A stretch of 64,000 nucleotides of DNA from positions 744,001 through 808,000 of the forward strand of contig CAWDDF010000003.1 of assembly GCA_963801035.1 (NCBI GenBank). Direction: 5' to 3'. Numbering within the stretch: the first letter of the stretch is position 1; every line of letters begins with the position of its first letter. Positions 26,254 through 34,750 of the stretch are shown here, piece by piece. This stretch comes from JACCZX01 sp963801035 (GTDB lineage Bacteria; Pseudomonadota; Gammaproteobacteria; Burkholderiales; Burkholderiaceae_F). The position numbers and the translations under genes are program-made. The notes under the pieces were generated by a model. It did not search any database and was not told the DNA's origin. It saw only the letters and a program-made list of their open reading frames with translations.

Positions 26254-26951
26254 TCGATACCCTGCGCGAGCAGATTGATCGAGATGGTTTTGCATTCGTT
26301 GCCGCGGAGGATATGCGCCGGAAGCTCGGAATGCTGTCGGACTGGGCGCGCTTTGCGGCTAGCTGGAACGATCTGCAGCTCGACACGTATCTGCCCGACG
26401 GCCATCGGTATCGGCGCCGGCGGCATGCGACGATGTCGGCACGGGCCGGCGAAGTGAAAGTAACCCTCGAGCCGCACCAGCCGCACTATCAGAGTATCGA
26501 TTACAACCCGTTGGTCGGCGGCATTGAGCGCTGGTTCGAGCCAATTCACGCCGACGTCGTTAACGGCGCGGCGATGCAAAACATCCTCGCGTTCTGCTGT
26601 CGTCTGTTCGGCGCGTTGCGTCCCAACACAGACTGGAAAATCGAGACTCATCAGTTTCGCATCGAGGCACGCTCGGATGCGCCTGGACGGCCGACACCCG
26701 AAGGCGTTCATCGCGACGGCGTCGACTATGCGCTCGTGTTGCTGATAAGTCGAACCAACATCAAGAGCGGCACGACAACGGTGCATGACCTCGATGACCA
26801 CACGCTCGGAAGTTTCACGTTGACGGCGCCGCTCGACACCGCCATCGTTGACGACGCTAGAGTCAAGCACGGCGTGACCGCAGTAGAGCCCATCGACCCG
26901 AACCGAGCGGCGTATCGAGACGTGCTGGTGATCACGTTCAAAGCAAAATAG
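26250..26951 (+). CDS. 2-oxoglutarate/Fe(II) dioxygenase, BsmA/isoleucine-dioxygenase-like
   Basis: ATG 26250 overlaps the MFS stop. The 233-residue protein fits the 2OG-Fe_Oxy_2 family. The facial triad reads HRD in PEGVHRDGVDY near residue 156 and a distal His in VKHGVTAVEP near 209, with Arg in YRDVLVITF as the 2-oxoglutarate anchor. Characterised relatives hydroxylate free amino acids such as L-isoleucine or L-methionine. The overlap with a transporter gene suggests that a hydroxylated metabolite is exported or imported. Substrate specificity cannot be judged here. Confidence 0.85.
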   Translation: MIDTLREQIDRDGFAFVAAEDMRRKLGMLSDWARFAASWNDLQLDTYLPDGHRYRRRRHATMSARAGEVKVTLEPHQPHYQSIDYNPLVGGIERWFEPIHADVVNGAAMQNILAFCCRLFGALRPNTDWKIETHQFRIEARSDAPGRPTPEGVHRDGVDYALVLLISRTNIKSGTTTVHDLDDHTLGSFTLTAPLDTAIVDDARVKHGVTAVEPIDPNRAAYRDVLVITFKAK

Positions 26952-26954
26952 AAG

Positions 26955-27493
26955 TCAGCCGCGTGCAGGGACAAGACGAACGACGTGCAGCACTTGCCAG
27001 TGTTCCGTGTCGTCCCTTTGTCGACCGGCCTGACCAACTGCAACTCATCGAAATCGATTTGCCGCGGCATTCGATTCGCAAGCTCGTTGGCTAGCGCCTT
27101 GCGATCAATGCCTGCGTTCGGTTCGGCATACATCAGGCTCAAATGCGCGCCGATCGCCGGCGCATGCGATCCATGCAGTGTCCGCTTGGCTTGTGTAAAC
27201 AGCGGCATCGCTTGGTCGTCATCGAGTTTCAAATAGAAAAACGTCGTCCGCTTATCGCCGCAATCGATGCCCTGCGCGGTCAACGCGATCGGCTGCAGCG
27301 ATGAAGAGAGGGCGTCGACCGTCTGCTTCAAGTCGTCAAGGCTGCCTTTCCACTTGCCTGAGCACAACGTCGCGTGCGGTGTGAACTCCGGCGTTCCGAA
27401 GCGTTGCGCAAGCTCGCTGATGACATGCGCCAGTGCGTCTCGCAATGGGTGCGGGGGAACCAACCATACCGAATAGGAAATCGGCTCCGCCAT
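26955..27493 (-). CDS. 2H phosphoesterase (2'-5' RNA ligase / cyclic phosphodiesterase-like), one frameshift
   Basis: ATG 27493 opens MAEPISYSVWLVPP. The two catalytic tetrapeptides of the 2H family are HATL in FTPHATLCSG and HLSL in IGAHLSLMYAEP. At 27014-27016 a CCC run appears one base short. As read, the frame runs on antisense through the dioxygenase gene to 26726. Restoring the base gives DDTEHWQVLHVVRLVPARG and a stop at 26955, four bases from the convergent dioxygenase end, for 179 residues. The likely reaction is hydrolysis of cyclic phosphates, as in plant-type CPDases. Confidence 0.83.
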
Positions 27494-27519
27494 TTTCTAC
27501 GGCATCAAGCGTCGCATCA

Positions 27520-29214
27520 CTACCAACCGCCACCGCCGCCGCCACCGCCACCGCCACCGCTCGATCCTCCACCCCCGCCGCCGCTGCCTCCCGATGATGA
27601 CCCAGGAGCGGTCGAAGCAGAACTGACTGTGCTGTCGAGTGCGCCAAATGAATCAGTCAAGCCAGCGGTTGAGTTTGATCCCCACGAACTGCTGTCGCCG
27701 GCGTAATACGACGAGACAGCTGCGGCGACTGCGGATGCGCCGAGCACCGCAGCGAACCGATCGGCCCATGTCTTTTCGACGTCGAGCGCGAGCGCATACG
27801 GCAACATCCGGGCGAATTCGACAGACGTCATCTCGGGCGCTTTGATGCGCGCGAGATCATCGCGCTCGGCAACACCCAGGTATTGCCGGAGTCCCTCAAT
27901 GTGGTCCTGCACTTTCCGGCCTTCGCGCGTGTACGCAGGCATCAGCTTGAAGAACGCGAACAGTGCCAACAGCAGCACACAGGCCAGCGCAATGAGCACC
28001 GCCGGATTCGCGGACAGAGCAGCGGCAAAACCCAACGCGCCGGCACCTGCAATGACCGCCAATGCGAGCGGCCAGCGATTGCGCTTGAAGACGGTTCCTT
28101 TGTAGTGTCGCGCGAGCGCCGAATGCAGTTCGCTCTGCGCCGTAGCGATCGAAGGATCGTAGGTTTTACTAAGCACAGCTTGCGACCGGGTTCCGAACAG
28201 CGCGTCAGTGAGCGGTTTGTCGCCCGGCAAAAATGGAACTGTCGCGCCGGTTTGTTGAACGACGAAACCATCGTCACGCTGATGCACCTTCAAATAGCCA
28301 CGCGCGCCCAGGCCGAGCACGGCCGCCGCCAGACAGCGCGTGTCAAATCCCATTCGATCGACAAAGCGAACCGCCGCCGCGCTCATGTTCTGCGGTGCGT
28401 CGTAGCGCGGAAACTTCGGACCTTTGCGCGGATCGCGGCCAATACGCCACCACATCGCGAAAAGGAACAAGACGAGCAGCGCGACCGCGCCGATAGCCAG
28501 CAGCTCGCCGATATTGTCGACAATGGTCCAGCGCAGCTTCGTCAACCCGGAAGGCGCAGCAACGATGCCTTTTGGAAACATTGCAACGACTGTCATGCCT
28601 TCGTTGGGCGCAAGGCGGCGCGTCGTTTCGAAGTTGAATTCGCCTTCGCCGACGCTGGAAGTTGCGTCGCGACCGCGCGCTCCTTGCGGACCGGTGTATG
28701 CCTCGCCCTTGAGCTTGTCGGCCGGCACGGGCTGCGGCAACCGAATGCGCTGAGTCGCGCGATCGATCACGAAGGGCCAGCCGTTGCCGGTCGTGTTCCA
28801 GTAGAGCTCATCGTGCTGGTCGAAGAATCCGAGCTGGCGTCCTGTGCGATATGAAATGCGATAGACGTGCTGACCACGCGGGAGCATCCGCTGAGGGTTA
28901 CCTATGCGAACGCGCATCCCGTTCGTCAGCGGCTCGACCTTGTACTGCTCGGCCGTTCCGTCGCGCTGAACGTCAAGAACCTCGAACGGAACAACCACGG
29001 TGATCCCCCGGTGATTCTCGTACCGGGTCGGAAAATCGCGGAAGATGCCGCGCTTGATCTGCTGCCCCTCGACTTGTACGACGATGGTTTCGATGACGAG
29101 CAACGCGCCATCTGCGGCGATTGAAACATCGCTCGCAAAGTCGACGATGCGTTCCTGCGTGGAGCCCGCACCGCTGAAGAGCGCGAGCAGTAGCGCGCAA
29201 AGAAAGCGTTTCAT
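27520..29214 (-). CDS. DUF2207 membrane protein with poly-glycine tail
   Basis: A 564-residue protein. A Sec leader (FLCALLLALFSGAGS) precedes an extracytoplasmic beta-rich DUF2207 domain (residues 20-220: RIVDFASDVSIAADGALLVIET, RGIFRDFPTRY, YWNTTGNGWPF). Membrane segments follow near 235-258 and as a pair near 375-415. The protein ends in a run of glycine and serine closing GGGGW. DUF2207 proteins are of unknown function, probably at the envelope. The start overlaps lemA by four bases, a pairing seen in many bacteria. The glycine tail is encoded by CCACCGCC-type repeats. Confidence 0.88.
   Translation of the reverse strand: MKRFLCALLLALFSGAGSTQERIVDFASDVSIAADGALLVIETIVVQVEGQQIKRGIFRDFPTRYENHRGITVVVPFEVLDVQRDGTAEQYKVEPLTNGMRVRIGNPQRMLPRGQHVYRISYRTGRQLGFFDQHDELYWNTTGNGWPFVIDRATQRIRLPQPVPADKLKGEAYTGPQGARGRDATSSVGEGEFNFETTRRLAPNEGMTVVAMFPKGIVAAPSGLTKLRWTIVDNIGELLAIGAVALLVLFLFAMWWRIGRDPRKGPKFPRYDAPQNMSAAAVRFVDRMGFDTRCLAAAVLGLGARGYLKVHQRDDGFVVQQTGATVPFLPGDKPLTDALFGTRSQAVLSKTYDPSIATAQSELHSALARHYKGTVFKRNRWPLALAVIAGAGALGFAAALSANPAVLIALACVLLLALFAFFKLMPAYTREGRKVQDHIEGLRQYLGVAERDDLARIKAPEMTSVEFARMLPYALALDVEKTWADRFAAVLGASAVAAAVSSYYAGDSSSWGSNSTAGLTDSFGALDSTVSSASTAPGSSSGGSGGGGGGSSGGGGGGGGGGGW
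27522..27566. repeat. CCN trinucleotide microsatellite encoding a poly-glycine tail
   Basis: About twelve consecutive glycine codons (mixed CCA/CCG on the + strand) at the end of the DUF2207 gene. Trinucleotide steps would change tail length without a frameshift. Confidence 0.7.
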
Positions 29215-29768
29215 AGCGACACCTTTACCGCATCGCGATCGTCCGTCTCAAAGAAAGCCGCGGTGCGGAACGCAAGCAGACGTGCCACGATGATGTCCGG
29301 AAATGTCTGAATCCGGGTCACGTATTGCTTGACCGCCCCGTTGTAGAAGCGTCGTGCATGCTGCAGCTGATCTTCAACATCGACCAACTTGGCCGACAGG
29401 TCGCGAAAATTCTGATCCGCTTTCAGTTGCGGGTAGCTTTCCTGCAGAAGAATGAGCTTCTTTAACGAAGCGCCCAACTCGCTTTCCGTTCCGAAGCGTG
29501 ACGTGCTCGGGCGGCGCTCGCGCTCAGCCAAGGCGGTTGCGCGCGCGCGTAATTCGACGACGGCCTGCAGAGTCTGCCGCTCGTATGCCGCATACGCTTT
29601 CACCGTCTCCACCAGCTGCGGAACGAGATCGGCGCGCCGCTTCAACTGAACGTCGATATCGGCAAAAGCCTGCGCGACCAGGTTACGGTCCGATACCAGC
29701 CGATTGAATAGCCAGATGCCGTACCCGAGCATCAGGCCGATCAAGCCAACGATGACGTACTCCAACAT
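29211..29768 (-). CDS. LemA family protein
   Basis: A 185-residue protein with an N-terminal membrane anchor (MLEYVIVGLIGLMLGYGIWLF) and a long helical periplasmic or cytoplasmic domain. Family landmarks are AFADIDVQLKRRADLVPQLVETVKAYAAYE near the N-terminus and ARRFYNGAVKQYVTRIQTFPDI near the C-terminus. LemA proteins are of unknown function and commonly precede DUF2207 genes. CACCTCCTATC just upstream, read on the minus strand, gives an AGGAGGTG ribosome site. Confidence 0.93.
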   Translation of the reverse strand: MLEYVIVGLIGLMLGYGIWLFNRLVSDRNLVAQAFADIDVQLKRRADLVPQLVETVKAYAAYERQTLQAVVELRARATALAERERRPSTSRFGTESELGASLKKLILLQESYPQLKADQNFRDLSAKLVDVEDQLQHARRFYNGAVKQYVTRIQTFPDIIVARLLAFRTAAFFETDDRDAVKVSL

Positions 29769-29956
29769 TCACCTCCTATCGGCGTCGGGCAGCGCAGCGC
29801 CGCGCGCACAATGCCAGTGTTTGCCACGCTTGAGCACTAAGATCGGGCTCGATTGCGCTTTTTTTCTCTGTCCGTTAAAGTAATCGCATGGCCACGCATC
29901 GTGCTGGCCGTCGCGTTGGTCGCGGCGATCAGCTTCTTCAGCGATCGGAGGCAGAT

Positions 29957-31012
29957 ATGAACAACACTACGGAGCCGTTGCCTTTGATCGGCCTAATGCT
30001 GGGCGACTGTACCGGCATAGGCCCCGAACAATGTGCGCGCGTGCTCGCCGACCGGCGTCTCGCAGATGTCGCGCGTCTGCTGGTGGTAGGCGACGCGCGC
30101 GTACTCGAGCAGGGAATGCGCGACGCCGATGTCGATTTCGCCTACCAAGTCGTGTCAACCCCAGAGCAAATCGATCACGTGCGCGACGGCGTGGCAATTA
30201 TCGATCTGGCCAATTGCGATCCAAGCACCATCAAGCGCGGCGCACTCTCGGCCGAGTCGGGCCGCATCGCCGGCGAAACGCTTGCCACAATGATCGAGCT
30301 GGCGCTCGATGGACGCATCGAAGGCATTTGTTTCGCACCACTGAACAAGGCAGCGCTGCATGCGGGCGGCTGGCGTTTCAACGATGAGCACCAGATGTTT
30401 GCGCATCTGACGCGGCACCGGGGATTTTTCGGCGAGATGAACGTGCTCGACAATTTGTGGATGTCACGTGTGACATCGCACGTTGCGCTGCGAACTGCGC
30501 TCGATCAAATTACGCCGGAAAGAATTGACGACGCGTTGACGCTTGCCGATCGCACAATGCGCGGCGCCGGCTTTGGCACACCACGCATCGCTGTATGTGC
30601 ATTGAATCCCCATGGCGGCGAGAACGGTCTTTTCGGTCGTGAGGAAATCGAGGTCATCGCACCCGCTGTTGCATTGGCTGCCGCACGCGGGATTGCGTGC
30701 AAAGGACCCTTTCCATCGGATACCGTCTTCCTGAAGGCTTTTGGCGGCGAGTTCGATGGCGTGTTGTCGATGTATCACGATCAGGGGCAGATTGCCACCA
30801 AGCTCAAGGGCTTCAACCGCGGCGTCACAGTGACGGCCGGTCTCGGGACAGTCTTCACGACGCCCGCTCATGGCACTGCGTTCGACATCGTCGGCAAAGG
30901 TGTGGCGACAACGGGAGCGCTCGAACAAGCGGTACGACTGAACGCGCGCCTTGCTGCGAGCCGCAGGGACACCGTGTCGCGCGGCCAGCCTAACTTCGCA
31001 GCCTCTAACTAA
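29957..31012 (+). CDS. PdxA2-like dehydrogenase (4-hydroxythreonine-4-phosphate dehydrogenase family)
   Basis: ATG 29957 behind GGAGGCAGAT; 351 residues. PdxA landmarks are LMLGDCTGIGPEQ, FAPLNKAAL, the metal-ligand segment NDEHQMFAHLT, CALNPHGGENGLFGREE and MYHDQGQIATKLKGF. Family enzymes oxidise phosphorylated hydroxy acids with NAD. True PdxA acts in vitamin B6 synthesis, but copies next to catabolic genes (PdxA2) act on D-threonate or D-erythronate 4-phosphates. The neighbour here is a MmgE/PrpD protein 17 bases downstream, and no B6 gene is near, so a catabolic role is more likely. No associated kinase of the DUF1537 type is present. Confidence 0.87.
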   Translation: MNNTTEPLPLIGLMLGDCTGIGPEQCARVLADRRLADVARLLVVGDARVLEQGMRDADVDFAYQVVSTPEQIDHVRDGVAIIDLANCDPSTIKRGALSAESGRIAGETLATMIELALDGRIEGICFAPLNKAALHAGGWRFNDEHQMFAHLTRHRGFFGEMNVLDNLWMSRVTSHVALRTALDQITPERIDDALTLADRTMRGAGFGTPRIAVCALNPHGGENGLFGREEIEVIAPAVALAAARGIACKGPFPSDTVFLKAFGGEFDGVLSMYHDQGQIATKLKGFNRGVTVTAGLGTVFTTPAHGTAFDIVGKGVATTGALEQAVRLNARLAASRRDTVSRGQPNFAASN

Positions 31013-31029
31013 CCACCGGATTCGAAGCC

Positions 31030-32493
31030 ATGCAAACAACTGCAGCCCCTGCTCCGCAAACAACTCCCGCTACTAAGCTGACGGACGCTTCGCTGACCGA
31101 CTACGTTGCAGGCTTCGTCGTGCAGACGCAGGCGCGCGACATTCCGAAAGACGTCGCACATCTGGGCAAGCGCTCTGTCCTTGACGGAATCGGACTTGCA
31201 CTCGCTGGTGCAGCGTCACAAACGGGCCACATCGCGCGGCGTTACCTGGCGCAGTTAGGCATCGCTTCGGATAAGGGGAGCACCGTGATCGGCAGTGAGC
31301 TGCGCGTGCCCGCGCGTTTCGCGGCATTCGCCAATGGTCTCGCGATTCACGCCGACGATTACGACGACACGCAACTTGCCGTGGCCAAGGACCGTGTCTA
31401 CGGCTTGCTCACGCATCCGACCGCGCCCGCGTTGCCTCCGGTGTTGGCGTTGGCGGAGCGTGATCGGCGCAGCGGAGCGGATTTGATGCTCGCCTATCAA
31501 GTCGGAGTAGAAGTCGAATGCAAAGTGGCCGAGGCCATCCTGCCGCGCCACTATCAGCACGGTTTTCACAGCACCGCCACCTGCGGCTCGATCGGTGCCG
31601 CTGCCGGTGCCGCGAAACTTCTCGGCCTCGATCGCCAGACGATACGGCGCGCGCTGAGCATCGGCGCGACGCAGGCAGGGGGGCTGCGCGAAAACTTTGG
31701 CACGATGACCAAGCCATTTCATGCCGGGCGCGCAGCCGAGAACGGCGTGGTCGCCGCGGAGATCGCAGCGCTCGGACTGACCGCGTCGGAGAATGGCCTT
31801 GAAGCCGACCGTGGATTTTTCCGTGCGGCCGGCGGCGGCTACAGCGCTGAAATGATCGACGGCAAGCTCGGCGAGCCGTGGACGTTCAGCTTTCCCGGCG
31901 TTTCGATCAAGCCTCATCCCAGCGGTTCGCTGACTCACCCCGGCATGGCCGTGATGATGGAACTGATCAAGCGCAACGATCTAAAGCCGGAGCGTGTGAA
32001 GCGTGTCAGCGTCGGCACCAACCACAACATGCCGAACGCGCTGATCCATCATCAGCCAAAGAACGAGCTGCAAGCGAAGTTCAGCATGGAATTCTGCATG
32101 GCGATCCTGCTGCTCGAGCGCAAAGGTGGCCTCGAGCAATTCACCGATGACGTCGTCAACCGCCGCGATGTGCAGGCGATGATCAAGAAAGTGAACTTCG
32201 GCGTCCACCCCGAAGCCGAGGCTGCTGGGTTCGACAAGATGACAACGATCATTGAAGTCGAGCTCGACGATGGAACAGTCGTCAAGGGTCAGGCGGACTT
32301 CGGCAAGGGCAGCCCCACGAATCCGATGACCGATGAAGAGCTCGCCGAGAAATTCCGGCAGTGTGCAGCGTGGGGCGGCCTTAACCGCGATCAGACAAAG
32401 ACGGTGCTGGACCTCGTGTGGCGTATCGAGGATTTAAGCGACGTCAGCGAGCTGACAAAGCTTCTCCGCTTCAAAGAGCGGCCACTTCAGTGA
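31030..32493 (+). CDS. MmgE/PrpD family protein
   Basis: A 487-residue cytosolic protein. The helical MmgE/PrpD domain shows LTDYVAGFVVQTQARDIP, SVLDGIGLALAG, the family segment IHADDYDDTQL, GFHSTATCGSIGAAAGAAKLL and PGVSIKPHPSGSLTHPGM. Known members are 2-methylcitrate dehydratase, aconitate decarboxylase and iminodisuccinate epimerase. This one lacks the methylcitrate-cycle neighbours, so it probably dehydrates or decarboxylates another polycarboxylate. Cotranscription with the PdxA2-like gene is likely. Confidence 0.88.
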   Translation: MQTTAAPAPQTTPATKLTDASLTDYVAGFVVQTQARDIPKDVAHLGKRSVLDGIGLALAGAASQTGHIARRYLAQLGIASDKGSTVIGSELRVPARFAAFANGLAIHADDYDDTQLAVAKDRVYGLLTHPTAPALPPVLALAERDRRSGADLMLAYQVGVEVECKVAEAILPRHYQHGFHSTATCGSIGAAAGAAKLLGLDRQTIRRALSIGATQAGGLRENFGTMTKPFHAGRAAENGVVAAEIAALGLTASENGLEADRGFFRAAGGGYSAEMIDGKLGEPWTFSFPGVSIKPHPSGSLTHPGMAVMMELIKRNDLKPERVKRVSVGTNHNMPNALIHHQPKNELQAKFSMEFCMAILLLERKGGLEQFTDDVVNRRDVQAMIKKVNFGVHPEAEAAGFDKMTTIIEVELDDGTVVKGQADFGKGSPTNPMTDEELAEKFRQCAAWGGLNRDQTKTVLDLVWRIEDLSDVSELTKLLRFKERPLQ

Positions 32494-32565
32494 TAGCGAC
32501 ATCTGTGATCGAAAGTCATAAAAGCAGTCCGTCGCTTACGCGTTCAATCACACGCAGTCGTCGTT

Positions 32566-32865
32566 TTAGTAAGCCAGCTCGCGCGGTCTGACCTCGCCGT
32601 CCCACTTTTCGGCCAAATCGTCTTCCCACTCCGAGTATGCCGGGCGAAAGATCGCGGGCTTGGTGACGCCTTCAGATCGACATGCAGGATCCTCCGACAG
32701 GTCGATTAACGTGTCGCGCAGCGCGACGATTCCCTTGGCAGGCAGACGAACTTCAAGGAGACTCGATGCGTCTTTCAGGACAAATGCGAGCGTGCCCGAT
32801 TCGAGGTCATCGTCGAGGTCCACGCTGAAAACGTCGGAGCAAACAAGCGTTTGTTGGCTATTCAT
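32566..32865 (-). CDS. Hypothetical acidic protein
   Basis: A 99-residue protein with a strong AGGAGG site before ATG 32865. It is acidic (VDLDDDLESG, SEWEDDLAEKWDGE) and has no membrane segment. I recognise no family. It lies 103 bases downstream of the MerR/TPR gene on the same strand and could be the last gene of the NHEJ operon, though the gap is large. The good ribosome site and clean frame support a real gene. Confidence 0.65.
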   Translation of the reverse strand: MNSQQTLVCSDVFSVDLDDDLESGTLAFVLKDASSLLEVRLPAKGIVALRDTLIDLSEDPACRSEGVTKPAIFRPAYSEWEDDLAEKWDGEVRPRELAY

Positions 32866-32968
32866 CTTTGCCTCCTATCGCGGTTGATCGCACTCAATAT
32901 TGCGACTGCGTCGTGACAGCAGGGTGACGTCCCACCGGCTTTGTGCGGCCGTACGCGCGGCCGAGCCA

Positions 32969-33790
32969 CTATTTCGACCGGTGGCCCATTAACCGCCGGT
33001 ACTGCGCCATATGCCGGATCGCATCCTTCGGTTTTTTGAAGTCCTCGTAGAGCAGTGCGACGTTGTAATGACAATCGGCAAGCGAAGGATCTGAGCTCAA
33101 TGCAGCTTCGTACGCCTGCATCGCCTCAGCCCTGCGGCCCACATCGTCAAGAAGCACTCCAAGGTTATAGAGCAGCAACGCCTCGTTGCCGCACGCTTTG
33201 AGCGCTGCCCGATAAACGCGCTCCGCGTGCGTGTACTGGCCACGCTCGTGCAACAGTCGGCCGAGGTTGATACGGGCATCGAGCAAGGTCGGATCGGTTT
33301 CGATAGCCTGCTCGTACGCATGCACTGCCGCGTCCGCATCCTCGAGCTCGAGCGCGGCTCCATCGGCGAAGTGCAACTCCGCACTTGTGCCCGGCTCCGC
33401 AGTGACCGGTTCGATAACGCTGATCGAGCCGTCGGCTTCGGTTTCGAACGCCAGCAGGTACTGTCCCGACTCGGCCTGCCAACGGCTGCCGCCCTCTTTG
33501 ACGACAACGCGATCGGCCACCGCGCAGATCGACAGACCCGACAGCGGCATCGCCTCAGGCAGATGCCGGCGCAAATCGCGGATTGATTTCGTGATCCGCT
33601 TTCTCGGAACGTTGGCCTCCGCCAGCGCGCGCGCCGCTTTGAGCACGATCAAGTCCTGAAATGAGAACAGCAATGCATTGCGCGGACCGCGCGCCGGCGA
33701 TACAAACCCTGCGTCGATCAGCGATCGAATCGTGCTGCGAGGCAGTCGTAGCAACTTCTCGACGTCGCGCACGCCGTACTCATGCATCAC
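32969..33790 (-). CDS. MerR-like DNA-binding domain fused to TPR repeats
   Basis: A 273-residue protein. Residues 4-75 form a MerR-type winged helix (YGVRDVEKLLRLPRSTIRSLIDAGFVSP, FSFQDLIVLKAARAL). A middle domain of about 70 residues is followed by three or four TPR units (AVHAYEQAIETDPTLLDARINLG, AERVYRAALKACGNEALLLYNLG, AMQAYEAALSSDPSLADCHYNVA). The TPR array offers a protein-binding surface. It follows ku by 22 bases, so it is probably cotranscribed with ku and ligD and may regulate them. That role is inference; I know of no characterised equivalent. Confidence 0.85.
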   Translation of the reverse strand: MMHEYGVRDVEKLLRLPRSTIRSLIDAGFVSPARGPRNALLFSFQDLIVLKAARALAEANVPRKRITKSIRDLRRHLPEAMPLSGLSICAVADRVVVKEGGSRWQAESGQYLLAFETEADGSISVIEPVTAEPGTSAELHFADGAALELEDADAAVHAYEQAIETDPTLLDARINLGRLLHERGQYTHAERVYRAALKACGNEALLLYNLGVLLDDVGRRAEAMQAYEAALSSDPSLADCHYNVALLYEDFKKPKDAIRHMAQYRRLMGHRSK

Positions 33791-33812
33791 GTGCAGCTCT
33801 TCTTACTATTTC

Positions 33813-34700
33813 CTACTTCCTTGCAGCTTTGCGCGCTGCGGGCTCCACTTGCGCGGCACGCTTCGCGGGCTTGCGAGTTTCGCGAGCCGGTGCCTCCGGC
33901 GTGTTGGACTTGGCAGGCGCCGACGTTTTCTTGTTCAGGCTTGCGCGCAGTGCTTCCATCAAATCGATAACCTGTGCGCCGCCCGTTTCAGGCGCTTCGG
34001 CCATCGTAATTTCCTGGCCTTCGACTTTTTTCTGCACGGCAGCCTCGACGCGCGCGCGGACTTCGTCGGTGTAGACGGTCGGATCGAACGTGTCCGACGC
34101 CTGCTGTTCGATCAGCTGCTGCGCCAGCTTTAGCTCGACGTCTTTCACTTCGGTCGGCGGAATCTCGATGTCGCTGATCGATCGAACCTCGGCCGCATAC
34201 AACAGCTGCTGCATCACCAGGCCTCCTTCGATTGGTCGCAGCATCACGATGTACTGCTTGCCGCGTGCTGCGTAGCGGCCGACCGCGCAGCGGCCTGACT
34301 CGCGCAACGCACGCGTCAGCAGCGCGTAGGGCTTGGCCCCGCCCTTATCGGGCGCGAGGTAATACGCCTTGTCGAAGTACACCGGATCGATTGCCTCGAT
34401 CGGGACGAACTCGGTGATCTCAGCCGTTTGCGTGCCCGCCTCTTCGAGCGCCTTAAGCTCTTCGGGCGTGAACATCACGTACTGGTCCTTCGCGAATTCG
34501 TAGCCCTTGACGATGTCTTCGCGCGCGACAGGAATCTCCTCTTTCAGGCAAAGATACTGCTGCTTCAGCCGCGAGCCGCAGTCCTTGTGCAACATGTTGA
34601 ACGAGATCGCCTTGCTTGCTTCCGTCGCCGAAAACATCTTCGCCGGAATTGATACCAATCCGAATGCAATGGTCAGAGATCCGATCGATCGTGCAGCCAT
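33813..34700 (-). CDS. ku: Ku protein, non-homologous end joining
   Basis: A 295-residue homodimeric DNA end-binding protein. It opens MAARSIGSLTIAFGLVSIPAK. The Ku beta-barrel core carries ISFNMLHKDCGSRLKQQ, PIEAIDPVYFDKAYYLAPDKG and KQYIVMLRPIEGGLVMQQL. The C-terminal tail (residues 255-295) is Lys/Ala/Pro-rich, a form known from bacterial Ku proteins that helps DNA binding or sliding. Ku rings broken ends and recruits LigD, which is encoded 50 bases upstream in the same operon. Confidence 0.95.
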   Translation of the reverse strand: MAARSIGSLTIAFGLVSIPAKMFSATEASKAISFNMLHKDCGSRLKQQYLCLKEEIPVAREDIVKGYEFAKDQYVMFTPEELKALEEAGTQTAEITEFVPIEAIDPVYFDKAYYLAPDKGGAKPYALLTRALRESGRCAVGRYAARGKQYIVMLRPIEGGLVMQQLLYAAEVRSISDIEIPPTEVKDVELKLAQQLIEQQASDTFDPTVYTDEVRARVEAAVQKKVEGQEITMAEAPETGGAQVIDLMEALRASLNKKTSAPAKSNTPEAPARETRKPAKRAAQVEPAARKAARK

Positions 34701-34750
34701 GCCTTCCTCCCGATTTGTTCACCTCTCACGCCCACGGCGTGATTCAGTTG

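Noticed and set aside
26726..26954. An extended C-terminus of the 2H phosphoesterase running antisense through the dioxygenase gene
   Set aside because: It arises only because the frame is shifted at 27014-27016; the repaired frame stops at 26955 with a family-like ending.
27374..27706. A poly-proline protein on the + strand
   Set aside because: The Pro run is the antisense reading of the poly-Gly tail of the DUF2207 protein.
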